Of a stretch of DNA of 64,000 bases, positions 23,790 to 32,359 are shown piece by piece. The stretch's first letter is position 1, and every line of letters begins with the position of its first letter. Origin of the DNA: Brevibacterium sp. S111 (GTDB taxonomy: Bacteria > Actinomycetota > Actinomycetes > Actinomycetales > Brevibacteriaceae). The stretch covers positions 1 to 64,000 of the forward strand of contig NZ_RHFH01000013.1 in NCBI RefSeq assembly GCF_004745075.1, written 5' to 3'. The position numbers were made by a program, and so were the translations under genes. Below the pieces are notes generated by a model. That model searched no databases. It worked only from the letters and a program-made list of their open reading frames with translations, and was not told where the DNA came from.

Positions 23790-24655
23790 TGGACTTCATG
23801 AATCCGCGCCTTCCGGTCGGTGACTGGGTCAACGACTTCCTCACCTGGTTCATCGGAGCGTTCCAGTGGCTGCTGGACATCATCAATTTCATTCTCAGCG
23901 GCCTCTACGAGGTTCTCTATCTCGTCTTCTCCTCGCCGATCTATCTGGTCATGATCATCATCCTGGCCGCGATCGCGTTCTTCGCCGCGGGGTGGAAGGT
24001 CGCTCTATTCACCCTCATCGGGTTCTACTTCGTGCGTGCCCTCGACCAATGGGACAACACGATGTCGACCTTGGCTCTTGTCATCGTGGCAGTGCTCGTC
24101 GCGCTCATCATTGCGATCCCACTCGGCATCCTCGCTGCCAAGGTGAGTTGGGTCTCGACTGTCGTCAAACCCGTTCTCGACTTCATGCAGTCGATGCCGG
24201 CTCTGGCCTACCTGGTCCCGGCCATCCTCATGTTCAGCATCGGCCAGACGCCGGGTGCAGTGGCGACGATCATCTTCGCTCTGCCTCCAGGAGTGCGACT
24301 GACGGAACTCGCGATCCGTCAGGTCAACACCGAAGTCGTCGAGGCCGGTCAGGCCTTCGGGGCCAGCTCGGGTCACATTCTTTCGAAGATCCAGATCCCG
24401 CTGGCGATGCCGACCATCATGGCGGGTGTCAACCAGGTCATCATGCTGGCCCTGTCGATGGTCGTCCTCGCCGGTATGGTCGGCGCAGGCGGCCTCGGTG
24501 GTGCTGTCGTCGGCGGCATTCAGAACGTCGATGTGCCACTGGCCGTCGAAGCCGGTCTGGCCGTCGTGGTCATCGCAATCTTCCTCGATCGCGTCACAGC
24601 TGCTCTGGGCAGGAAGACCCCGATCGAGCGAGCTCGCAAGGCCGCGGCCGCCTAA
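23789..24655 (+). CDS. proW: Glycine betaine/proline ABC transporter permease
   Basis: 288 residues with about seven transmembrane helices. It has the ProW/OpuAB segment QSMPALAYLVPAILMFSIGQ and the EAA loop EAGQAFGASSGHIL, which contacts the ATPase. It forms the membrane channel of the betaine importer as a homodimer. It starts on the proV stop codon. Confidence 0.93.
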   Translation: MDFMNPRLPVGDWVNDFLTWFIGAFQWLLDIINFILSGLYEVLYLVFSSPIYLVMIIILAAIAFFAAGWKVALFTLIGFYFVRALDQWDNTMSTLALVIVAVLVALIIAIPLGILAAKVSWVSTVVKPVLDFMQSMPALAYLVPAILMFSIGQTPGAVATIIFALPPGVRLTELAIRQVNTEVVEAGQAFGASSGHILSKIQIPLAMPTIMAGVNQVIMLALSMVVLAGMVGAGGLGGAVVGGIQNVDVPLAVEAGLAVVVIAIFLDRVTAALGRKTPIERARKAAAA

Positions 24656-24693
24656 TCTTCAACTAACCGAAACGACTACCAAAGGAGAGTCAT

Positions 24694-25695
24694 ATGAAAA
24701 CGTCAGTTCTGACCAAGTTGGGCGGCATCCTCGCCGCCAGCGCGCTTGTCCTCTCGGCATGCGGCGCGTCCAACTCCGGTGGCGAGCCCGCCGGCGGCGG
24801 TGACGATGAGACCAATGCCGGCGGACAGGACTGGTCCTCGTGCAAGCCCGGTGAGGGTTCGAAGGACGTCGCCGACACCGAGGACGACGAGAAGAAGGTC
24901 TCTCTCGGCATCTTCAGCGGCTGGGACGAGTCGTACGCCACCATCTACCTCTTGAAGAACATTCTCGAGGAAGACGGCTATGAAGTCGACACCAAGGAGC
25001 TCGATGCCGGTCCGATGTTCACCGGTGTGGCCAAGGGCGACATCGACTTCTTCACCGACGGCTGGCTGCCGCTGACTCACGAGAGCTACCTCGAACAGTA
25101 CGGCGACGATCTCGTCGACCACGGCTGCTGGTACGACAATGCGAAGCTGACCATCGCCGTCAACGAGGATTCCCCGGCCAAGTCCATCGGCGATCTCAAG
25201 GACATGGGTGACGAGTACAACAACATCCTGTACGGGATCGACGCCGGTGCCGGTCTGACGAAGACCACGAAGGAGAAGGCGATCCCGGAGTACGGGCTCG
25301 ACAACCTCGACTTCAAGATCTCTTCGACCCCGGCGATGCTCGCGCAGCTGAAGAAGTCGACCGATGCCGATGAGAACATTGCAGTGACTCTGTGGCGTCC
25401 GCACTGGGCCTATGACGCCTTCCCGGTCCGCGACCTCGAAGACCCCAAGGGTGCCATGGGCGATGCCGAGCGCATCTTCAGCTTCTCAGGCAAGGAAGCT
25501 GCAGATGAGCATCCTTACGTCTCGCAGCTGCTGCAGAACCTCGTTCTCGACGATGACCACCTGGCCAGCCTCGAGAACCTCATGTTCTCCGATGAGCACT
25601 ACGGAGGCGACGATCATGAGAAGGCTGTCGCTGAATGGCTGAAGGACAACCCGGACTTCGTCGATCAGTTGAAGAAGGGCGAACTCGCCAAGTGA
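24694..25695 (+). CDS. proX: Glycine betaine-binding lipoprotein
   Basis: 333 residues. Lipobox LSAC puts the lipidated Cys at position 23. It is followed by a Gly/Asp/Glu linker and an OpuAC domain with aromatic-rich segments FFTDGWLPLTHESY and TLWRPHWAYD that form the usual Trp/Tyr cage for quaternary amines. AAAGGAG lies upstream. It captures substrate outside the membrane for ProVW. Confidence 0.93.
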   Translation: MKTSVLTKLGGILAASALVLSACGASNSGGEPAGGGDDETNAGGQDWSSCKPGEGSKDVADTEDDEKKVSLGIFSGWDESYATIYLLKNILEEDGYEVDTKELDAGPMFTGVAKGDIDFFTDGWLPLTHESYLEQYGDDLVDHGCWYDNAKLTIAVNEDSPAKSIGDLKDMGDEYNNILYGIDAGAGLTKTTKEKAIPEYGLDNLDFKISSTPAMLAQLKKSTDADENIAVTLWRPHWAYDAFPVRDLEDPKGAMGDAERIFSFSGKEAADEHPYVSQLLQNLVLDDDHLASLENLMFSDEHYGGDDHEKAVAEWLKDNPDFVDQLKKGELAK

Positions 25696-25710
25696 TTGCC
25701 TGATGACGTT

Positions 25711-25740
25711 GGCCCGGTCGAGTCTTCGACCGGGCCTTTG
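25711..25740 (+). terminator. Intrinsic terminator of the betaine operon
   Basis: Perfect 11-bp stem (GGCCCGGTCGA / TCGACCGGGCC) with loop GTCT, followed by a short T-rich stretch, 15 nt after the proX stop. Confidence 0.8.
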
Positions 25741-25789
25741 TCATAGGCTGGCTGTGGTCTGAGAGACTCGGCCGACCGGAGGACACCAG

Positions 25790-26293
25790 ATGACGAACAG
25801 TTCGGCGATCATCGACACCTTCGTCGGTCCCCTCGCTGTGACCGGCGACGGCCGGTCTGTCGTCGGTCTCGAGTGGCTCACCCGCACCGAGGCGACCGTG
25901 CCCACCCCCGAACCCGACGATCGACTCCTCGCCGAGGCGGTCGCCCAGCTGCGTGCGTACTTTCACGGCCGTCGGACCGATTTCGATCTGCCCGTCGACT
26001 TCGGTGAGGTCTCCGACGTCGCTCGCACGGTGCTCACAACACTGGCCCAGGACGTGCCGGCGGGGGCCACCGTGACCTACGGGCAGCTCGCCGAGGCCAG
26101 TGGGACCGGAATCCCCGCGCGTGCCGTCGGCGGCATCATGGGACTGAATCCGATCCCGATCATCGTGCCCTGCCACCGAGTCGTCGCGGGAAGCGGACTC
26201 GGCGGCTATTCGGGCGGACTGCCCGGGCACGAACTCGACACGAAACGTCGCCTGCTCGAATTCGAGGATGCGCTGCCGCAGCCGCTGTTCTGA
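25790..26293 (+). CDS. ogt: Methylated-DNA-protein-cysteine methyltransferase
   Basis: 167 residues. The active-site IIVPCHRVV holds Cys128, which takes the alkyl group from O6-alkylguanine. The upstream ARAVGG motif is the helix-turn-helix recognition segment, and GGYSGGLPGHELDTKRRLLE closes the domain. A single-turnover repair protein. It stands alone between the betaine operon and the peroxidase. Confidence 0.93.
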   Translation: MTNSSAIIDTFVGPLAVTGDGRSVVGLEWLTRTEATVPTPEPDDRLLAEAVAQLRAYFHGRRTDFDLPVDFGEVSDVARTVLTTLAQDVPAGATVTYGQLAEASGTGIPARAVGGIMGLNPIPIIVPCHRVVAGSGLGGYSGGLPGHELDTKRRLLEFEDALPQPLF

Positions 26294-26319
26294 CGCGGAC
26301 CGCACTCACCGGCTGAGCT

Positions 26320-27642
26320 TCACCCCTCGAACAGCGACTGCCCGACGTATCCTCCCTCCTCGGCTCCGGGCGGGATCGCCCACACCGTCGACCCGATCGG
26401 CGTCGTCCATTCGTTGAGCAGATCCACCTCGGCGAGTCGGCGCTGGATCGGCAGGAACTGACGCTCGATGTCGGCTTGGAAGGACGCGAACAGCAGCCCC
26501 GAATCCTCTCCGGCACCGGTTTCGTAGTTGAACGTGCGCCGGTGGATCTGCACTTCGGGTCCCAGCCCGTCACGGGCCCGAGCCACATGCGAGGCCTTCG
26601 AGATCTTCGTCAGCCCACGCTTGTCGACGGCGGCGAAGTCCGGAACGTCGAACTCGTCGGTTCCCGACAGCGGGGCCCCGGTGTCCAAGGTCCGTCCCGT
26701 CGAGAACTCCCGAGCCGGACGGTCGGCCTTGTCCCACGTGTCGAGGTTCATAGCGATGTCGCGCAGCACCAGCGTCGTGCCTCCACGCAGCCATCCGGGC
26801 AGGTGCGCGCCGAGGTCGGCCGGAGGCTCTCCCCGTGCCGAGAACACCGGTTCGGTCGTATCGGTTCCGGCACCCCAGATGATCCGCGCGAAGTCCTCGG
26901 ACCCCGGGCCGGGGTTCGCCGTGCCGTCGAGCTGACCGAAGAGGTTGCGCTGCGTCGTCCCCTCCCCCGCGCTGCCGTAGGCGCGACGGAACCCGTCCCT
27001 CTGCCACGTCACCTCTGCAAACGATCGCGAATCCTTGAACAGCATGCGCCGGGCATGGGCCAAGGTCAGCGGGTCGTCGCCGCAGATCTGCAGGAGCAGG
27101 TCACCCTTGCAGCGATTCGGGTCGAGGCGATCGATGCCGAACTTCTCCAAGGGCTTCAGCCAGTCCGGGACGTGCTCCTTGCCCGCCAGCGCGACGAGCC
27201 CGGGACCGAACCCGAAGGTCACCGTCAGACGGGCCGGATCGGCAGCCAGTTCGGCTTCGGAATCGGCCAGCGGGGCCGTGCCCTGGGTGAGTGCGGCCGC
27301 ATCCGCGGTGAGCAGACGCAGCCAGCGGACCGCCTCGGCGGCGGTGATCTCCGGTCGCATCGTGAACGCAAGGAAATGCGCATACGCCTGCGGCGGGGTT
27401 TCGATGCCGGATTGGTGAGTGCCGTAGAACGGTTCGACCTGTGCCCCGTTCGCTCCGTCCAGGTCTCGCCGAGGCGATCCTCCGCTGTCGTCGGCCGCCG
27501 ACGACCCAAGACCGGTCCGGCCGAGCCCGAATCCCGCGGTTGCGCCGAGGAGACCGGCACTGCCGGCGGCGGCCGCCGAGGTGATGAGACCTCGGCGGCT
27601 GAACCCGGAGGGAGACTGCTCAGTGGTCACCGTGGTCTCCAT
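26320..27642 (-). CDS. Tat-exported Dyp-type heme peroxidase (EfeB-like)
   Basis: 440 residues from the ATG at 27642, which lies inside the end of the copper-chaperone gene (23-nt overlap). A twin-Arg signal FSRRGLITSAAAAG starts at residue 14. The GxxDG motif is GQLDG with distal Asp239. His352 (ASHVARA) matches the proximal heme ligand and IHRRTFNYETG the downstream family motif. EfeB-type enzymes act outside the membrane with EfeO/EfeU in iron uptake; those partners are absent here, and the operon instead contains copper proteins. Confidence 0.88.
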   Translation of the reverse strand: METTVTTEQSPSGFSRRGLITSAAAAGSAGLLGATAGFGLGRTGLGSSAADDSGGSPRRDLDGANGAQVEPFYGTHQSGIETPPQAYAHFLAFTMRPEITAAEAVRWLRLLTADAAALTQGTAPLADSEAELAADPARLTVTFGFGPGLVALAGKEHVPDWLKPLEKFGIDRLDPNRCKGDLLLQICGDDPLTLAHARRMLFKDSRSFAEVTWQRDGFRRAYGSAGEGTTQRNLFGQLDGTANPGPGSEDFARIIWGAGTDTTEPVFSARGEPPADLGAHLPGWLRGGTTLVLRDIAMNLDTWDKADRPAREFSTGRTLDTGAPLSGTDEFDVPDFAAVDKRGLTKISKASHVARARDGLGPEVQIHRRTFNYETGAGEDSGLLFASFQADIERQFLPIQRRLAEVDLLNEWTTPIGSTVWAIPPGAEEGGYVGQSLFEG

Positions 27643-28297
27643 GATCGGAGTCCTCGTGGTCTCCGTGGTCGCCGTGGTCGCCGTGGTCTCCGTGGTCGCC
27701 GTGGTCTCCATGATCGCCGTGGTCGTCGCCGGATTCGGCGCCCTCGGCTTCCCCGGGGGCGTAGTTCTCCTCGGCCCCGGAGTACTCCTTCGCCACTGCT
27801 GTGACCTCAATGCTCTGATGATCGGCGGTGACAAGGTCGAGAGTGATCTCCTCGCCGGGTCGGATCGCCTTCTTCAAGCCCATGATCATGATGTGATCGC
27901 CGCCGGGTTCGAGGCTGAGGCTCTCCCCGGCCGGAATGTCGAAGCCGCCTTCCTTCTCCTGCATCGACATTCCGCCGGAGCCGTCCTCAGAGGTTTCGTG
28001 GAGTTCGACCATCTTTGCGTCCGGGTACTTCGCCTCGATGAGGTTGATGTCGTGATCGGTGTTGTTGCGGACTTCGCCGAAGACCGCGGTCATTCCGTCC
28101 TCAGCGGCCTTGACCCAGGCGTCGTCGAGGCTGAGCGCATCGGCGTCGACCTGCGAGGAGGCGGGGCTGTTCGACGCCGAGTCGCTCGCTTCAGGCTGCG
28201 AGGAATCGGCGGCCTGGCTGCCGGACTGGCCGCAGCCGGAGAGGCCGATGACGACGGCGATGGGCAGGGCCATAGCCAGGGTGATGTTCTTTCGCAT
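27620..28297 (-). CDS. PCuAC copper chaperone lipoprotein with (Gly-Asp-His)n tail
   Basis: 225 residues. Lipobox IGLSGC (Cys22), an Ala/Ser linker, then the PCuAC domain (about 50-175), whose Cu(I) ligands are seen as VELHETSEDGSGGMSM and GGDHIMIMGL. The tail from about 190 is an acidic run of Gly-Asp-His triplets (about ten His), a likely extra metal-binding arm; this is far longer than usual. PCuAC proteins deliver copper to cytochrome oxidase outside the membrane. The repeat DNA also encodes the start region of the peroxidase. The 307 bp upstream to the membrane gene hold no supported gene. Confidence 0.88.
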   Translation of the reverse strand: MRKNITLAMALPIAVVIGLSGCGQSGSQAADSSQPEASDSASNSPASSQVDADALSLDDAWVKAAEDGMTAVFGEVRNNTDHDINLIEAKYPDAKMVELHETSEDGSGGMSMQEKEGGFDIPAGESLSLEPGGDHIMIMGLKKAIRPGEEITLDLVTADHQSIEVTAVAKEYSGAEENYAPGEAEGAESGDDHGDHGDHGDHGDHGDHGDHGDHEDSDHGDHGDH

Positions 28298-28604
28298 GAT
28301 GTCTGCACTTTCGTGTTTCGGTGCAGTCGAATACCGCCGCGTACGGGCCGCTGCGTGCACGGTCCGATCGGGGCACCGCTGACGCGCTCGAGCTCGCGGC
28401 TGCACGTCCGATTGAGTGTGCGGCCGCTCGTGCAATCGAGTGCGCTGCTGGTCGTGCAGGTGCGGCGAACCGCGGCAGAATCGGGGCGCATCGGTGCCGG
28501 GTTGCGGCAGTTCCGGTTCGCAGCGGTGTTGGTTCGCGGGTGTCTTCGACTGCCACCATTCGGTGGGTTGGTGTGACGGCGGTTTTCGCCGTCGCAGTGA
28601 GGTG

Positions 28605-29267
28605 TCAGACGAGGGCAGGAGGGCCGCGGCGATAGTTCGGTCCGACCACGGCCGAAGCGATCGGCTGCGGCAGCCGGAACGCAACGAGCACGGACCGGTA
28701 GGGATGGTCGGCCAGAATGCCGGCCGCCTCGGCGAGGGCCCGCAGTGCACCGGCGACCGGACCCAGAGCCAGCTGCAGAATGGTGAGGACGATGTCCTCA
28801 CCGTGTTTGAGGATCACGGCGGTGATGAGAACCGCGGCGATGTGGGCAAGGATCATCCCGGGCGAAGTGCCGCCGTGCGCATGAGAAGCGGCCGCGGCGG
28901 CCGATCCGAGGTCGAGGGTGCCCGGGGCAGGGACGATGTGTCCCGCATGAGCACTCATCGCGGCTCCGGCGGATCCCTCCCCCGCCGAGGCGGGAGGTGC
29001 GCCCGCATGGGCTCCGGAGTGTGCGTTCACCGACCAGCTCATCGTCAGGTGCATGAGCACCTGTCCGAGGCCGAGGAGAGCGGTGAGAGTGAGATACCCG
29101 AGGCGTCGGCCGGCGAGGATCATCGCCGCCCAGAGCACCAGGACGAACACGACGCCGGTGCCCAGGAGCGAGGCGCTGCCGCCGGCACCGAGGTGCATGA
29201 GCAGGGCCAGCAGGGTCGTGATGAGGGCAGCGAAGAGCGCGCGAACGGACTTCGTCCATCCGGTCAT
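28605..29267 (-). CDS. His-rich integral membrane protein, likely copper-linked
   Basis: 220 residues from the ATG at 29267 (AGAGGAGG). About five transmembrane helices. The loop after helix 3 is rich in His, Ala and Gly (SVNAHSGAHAGAP, SAHAGHIVPAP, AAASHAHGGTSPG). The gene precedes the PCuAC chaperone and peroxidase in the same direction, so a role in copper handling at the membrane is likely but inferred. I do not recognise a named family with certainty. Confidence 0.65.
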   Translation of the reverse strand: MTGWTKSVRALFAALITTLLALLMHLGAGGSASLLGTGVVFVLVLWAAMILAGRRLGYLTLTALLGLGQVLMHLTMSWSVNAHSGAHAGAPPASAGEGSAGAAMSAHAGHIVPAPGTLDLGSAAAAASHAHGGTSPGMILAHIAAVLITAVILKHGEDIVLTILQLALGPVAGALRALAEAAGILADHPYRSVLVAFRLPQPIASAVVGPNYRRGPPALV

Positions 29268-29366
29268 GGCTCCTCCTCTGATGCAGCCCCGAGTTCGCCT
29301 CTCTGCACCGACATGCGTGTGCCATCGGTGCCTGGACGAAGGTGGAATTCCCAACCCATTCACACA

Positions 29367-29383
29367 TTCTACTCAAAGTAGAA
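29367..29383. promoter_or_regulatory. Perfect 7-3-7 palindrome upstream of the copper genes
   Basis: TTCTACT-CAA-AGTAGAA, about 100 bp before the His-rich membrane gene. A typical size for a dimeric repressor operator. The regulator is unknown. Confidence 0.4.
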
Positions 29384-29488
29384 ACTTGCGGGCGGCGGGA
29401 GCCTCGAATCGGCACCACGGCTCTTCTTCGCAGCGCTGTGACCTCGGATGGCGCTTCATCGACCCCGTGAACATGGGCGCGACGAAAG

Positions 29489-30049
29489 CTACATCCGCAG
29501 CCAGGTGTCGGCGGTCTTCTTGATCATGGCTCCGGCCGACTCGGCGGCATCGGTCCAGGTGACGAGTTCGCCGTGAGGATCGGTGGTGGAATCGGAGAGG
29601 ACGATGACATCGAAGTTGCACACGAGCGCGGCCATCGCCGAGGCGTACACCGCACCGGGAGCATCGGCATCGGCATCAGCATCGGCGGGAGCATCGGCAT
29701 CGGTATCGGCGCTGGCGCTGGCGCTGGCGCTGGCGCTGGGAGCTTCCGCGGTGTCGTCGGCGCCGGCGATGATGATCCGGTCGACGGCCATATCGTGCAG
29801 ACCGGCCGCGAGATCGTCGACACCTTCGAAGACATCGGGACCATTCGAGCGGAGCACCAGATCCTCCTCGTCGGGGACGAAGATGCTCACCTCCTCGTCC
29901 GGAGTGTCGGCGAGGCCCTCCTTCGTGGAGGCGAAGATGAGTACACCGCCCACGGCTCGGGTGCGAGTGACGATGTCGCCGAGGGTCTCCATGGCGTCAT
30001 CACTGGGATAGCTGGCGTCGTCGGTGTCGATGAGGAGCAGGGCATCCAT
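29489..30049 (-). CDS. Isochorismatase-like protein lacking the catalytic Cys, with Ala/Asp/Ser repeat
   Basis: 186 residues. The N-terminus MDALLLIDTDDA and the strands RIIIAGADDT and FDVIVLSDSTTD follow the cysteine-hydrolase (isochorismatase) fold, but where the family has 'CV..TA' this protein has a Gly/Ala-rich stretch, so the nucleophile is missing. A low-complexity run of Ser-Ala and Asp-Ala dipeptides (about residues 103-130) is inserted at that site. Probably not an active hydrolase. The alignment is by eye and the family assignment moderate. Confidence 0.55.
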   Translation of the reverse strand: MDALLLIDTDDASYPSDDAMETLGDIVTRTRAVGGVLIFASTKEGLADTPDEEVSIFVPDEEDLVLRSNGPDVFEGVDDLAAGLHDMAVDRIIIAGADDTAEAPSASASASASADTDADAPADADADADAPGAVYASAMAALVCNFDVIVLSDSTTDPHGELVTWTDAAESAGAMIKKTADTWLRM

Positions 30050-30492
30050 ACCCCCAATCGTGCCACGTCCGGGTGACGCATTCGAAGCCGGGACCGGACT
30101 GCCGAGTTCGCGACTGCGAAAGCCGCGGCGTGGCGGCAGGGATCTCGGCGGCGGGCCGACGGCGGGTGGGCCGGCGAGTCGAACAGGTGCACTCGGCTGG
30201 CCCGGCGGCCGGCACTGCCACCCGCACAGCGGCTGGCAGTACGGCTCGCACAGCGGCCGAGCGGGCGGTAGCCGTGCCGATCACCACAGACAGCGAGCGG
30301 GCGATGGCCCCATCGATCACCACTGACAGCAGGCTCAAATTTATAACACAAACTTACCTGCCGTTATCGCCGAACATCTGCGAACATCAGAAGATTGTTC
30401 GAAATATTTTTCGATTCTCTATGGCGTTCTCTGAGCGATGAGAGTACACTGGACTTCAACAACAACGATGTTGGTGAACGGAAATCATCCCC
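30050..30492. other. Intergenic region, no gene seen
   Basis: About 440 bp between divergent genes. The left half is GC-rich with short repeats, including GATCACCAC(A/T)GACAGC at 30279-30294 and 30315-30330. The right half (about 30340-30440) is AT-rich and should hold the HNH gene promoter. Nothing else is recognised. Confidence 0.4.
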
Positions 30493-32199
30493 ATGACCCT
30501 CACTCCCGAACGCAGCTCCGATCATTCCGATCGGAATGCCGACAACTCCCCTCAGACCAGCGGTCACCCCCTGCTGGCCGACGAAGAGTGGGCAGATCTC
30601 AGTCGCTTCGCTCCGGAAGTCACCTCCGCCATCACCCAGCTGATGAGCCTCAAGGATGAGCTGCGCACCTTCGATCGCCCCATGGGACCGGATCAGGCCA
30701 TCATGCTCGCCGACGGAGTCGAGGCGATCACACGCATCAATGAAGCGCTGTCGACGCTTGCGCTTTCCGTCTGCGAACGTGTCGGCACCCCCAGTGACTT
30801 CGGCGCCAAATCGACGAAATCGCTCATCGAGAATCGGTTCAACCTCACCGGCGCAGAGGCCAATCGCCGGACCGAGATGGCCAAGAACCTCGGCGGACGC
30901 GTCGACATGGCCGGACAGGCACTGCCGCCGCTCTACCCTCTCGTCGCGGATGCGCTCCATGCCGGCACCATCTCCGCCGCCCAGGCATCCGTCATCGAAG
31001 ACTGCATGCGGAAGCTGCCCAACTGGGTCAGCCAAGAGATCCGCACCGATGTCGAGTCGCGCCTGGTCCGCAACGCGCCCAAGGTCCGCCTCAAGGACCT
31101 GCGGGAGATCTTCGGCAAGCTCATGGGATACATCGACCCGGACGGCGAGGAGCCGAAAGACTCGACTGACCGCGCTGCGTACTGCATGTCGATGCGCGCC
31201 AAGGCCAATGGCGACTGGGAGGTGCGGGGACTGCTCGATCCCGTCACCGGCGGCACCCTCAACGGGCTGCTGACCTCTCGGATTCAGTCCGCCGGTGAAG
31301 GCGACAAGACTGCCATCGATGCTCCTGACACTGACGGGGCTGACTCGGCGGCCGGTATCGCAGGTGCTTCGTGTGCTGCCGATGGGCATCTGGCATCCGA
31401 CACCGAAGGCTTTGAACCCGAGGGAACAGCTGCTCCGCTTCCCGATGAAGAGCTGCTCGAGATCGTCGACGCGGTGCTCTCCGGCGAGCGGTATGACGCC
31501 AAGCGCGTACCGGAGCCCAACCTCGCTGCAGTTCGCTCGGCCGGAAATCCGTCCGATACCCCAGGCGTCGGTGTCCGCGAGAACGGCGAGATCGTCGACG
31601 TCAGTGCCGAGCAGCCCTCAGCACGGGAATGGATCTATGAGCGATTCGCCGGTTTGGTCTCTACGATCGACAAGCAGCGTACGACCGCGGGAGCGCCGTA
31701 TGCCCTCGTCGTCACCGCCAAGGCCGAGGATCTGGCCAGCGGCAAGGGGCACGGCACCACAGGCGCTGACAACCCCATTCCCATCGAAGAACTCATGGCT
31801 GACGGCCTCAACGGCTCGGTGTTCTTCCATCTCATGAGCGACAAGGCCAAGACCATGCAGGTGGCAACCGAGCAGCGCTTCGCCAATCGGAAACAGCTGT
31901 CAGTGATCACCGCTCGCGATCGAGGGTGTACCTTCCCAGGCTGTGACGCTCCTCCCGGTTGGTGCGACGCCAACCATGTGGTGCCCTGGGCACGCGGCGG
32001 CAAGACCAAGGTCAACAATCTCGCACTGCTCTGCAGCTATCATCACCACCTGCTCGATCGCTCCGATTGGGACACCTTGATGCTCCTCGACGGACGGCCG
32101 GCGTACATTCCGCCCGCCGCAAAAGACCCCTCTCGCACGCCGATCCTCCACGCCCGCTTCATCGCAGACGACATCGTCGACTCTCTGTTCGACGAATAG
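30493..32199 (+). CDS. DUF222 / HNH endonuclease domain protein
   Basis: 568 residues. An N-terminal DUF222 helical domain (about 30-250) is followed by a disordered acidic middle (about 270-380) and a C-terminal HNH nuclease: CTFPGC..PPGWCDANHVVPWA, GGKTKVNNLALLC, YHHHLLD. The Cys pairs bind structural zinc and the His-Asn-His set the catalytic metal. Such proteins occur in many copies in actinobacterial genomes. Their job is unproven; mobility or defence links have been suggested. Confidence 0.88.
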   Translation: MTLTPERSSDHSDRNADNSPQTSGHPLLADEEWADLSRFAPEVTSAITQLMSLKDELRTFDRPMGPDQAIMLADGVEAITRINEALSTLALSVCERVGTPSDFGAKSTKSLIENRFNLTGAEANRRTEMAKNLGGRVDMAGQALPPLYPLVADALHAGTISAAQASVIEDCMRKLPNWVSQEIRTDVESRLVRNAPKVRLKDLREIFGKLMGYIDPDGEEPKDSTDRAAYCMSMRAKANGDWEVRGLLDPVTGGTLNGLLTSRIQSAGEGDKTAIDAPDTDGADSAAGIAGASCAADGHLASDTEGFEPEGTAAPLPDEELLEIVDAVLSGERYDAKRVPEPNLAAVRSAGNPSDTPGVGVRENGEIVDVSAEQPSAREWIYERFAGLVSTIDKQRTTAGAPYALVVTAKAEDLASGKGHGTTGADNPIPIEELMADGLNGSVFFHLMSDKAKTMQVATEQRFANRKQLSVITARDRGCTFPGCDAPPGWCDANHVVPWARGGKTKVNNLALLCSYHHHLLDRSDWDTLMLLDGRPAYIPPAAKDPSRTPILHARFIADDIVDSLFDE

Positions 32200-32359
32200 C
32201 TCCCCCAGCTTGCAGGAGACGACTGTGCCCATTTTCCGGGCAGAGCCGAGTACGGCCGTGTTCCCGGCATGGTCTCGCCCAGCCGCCGTCCGAGATCGGT
32301 TTGGTCCAGCCGCTGTGCGAGGACGATCGCTTCCAGCAGCCATCAGGGCTCAGCCGAGT

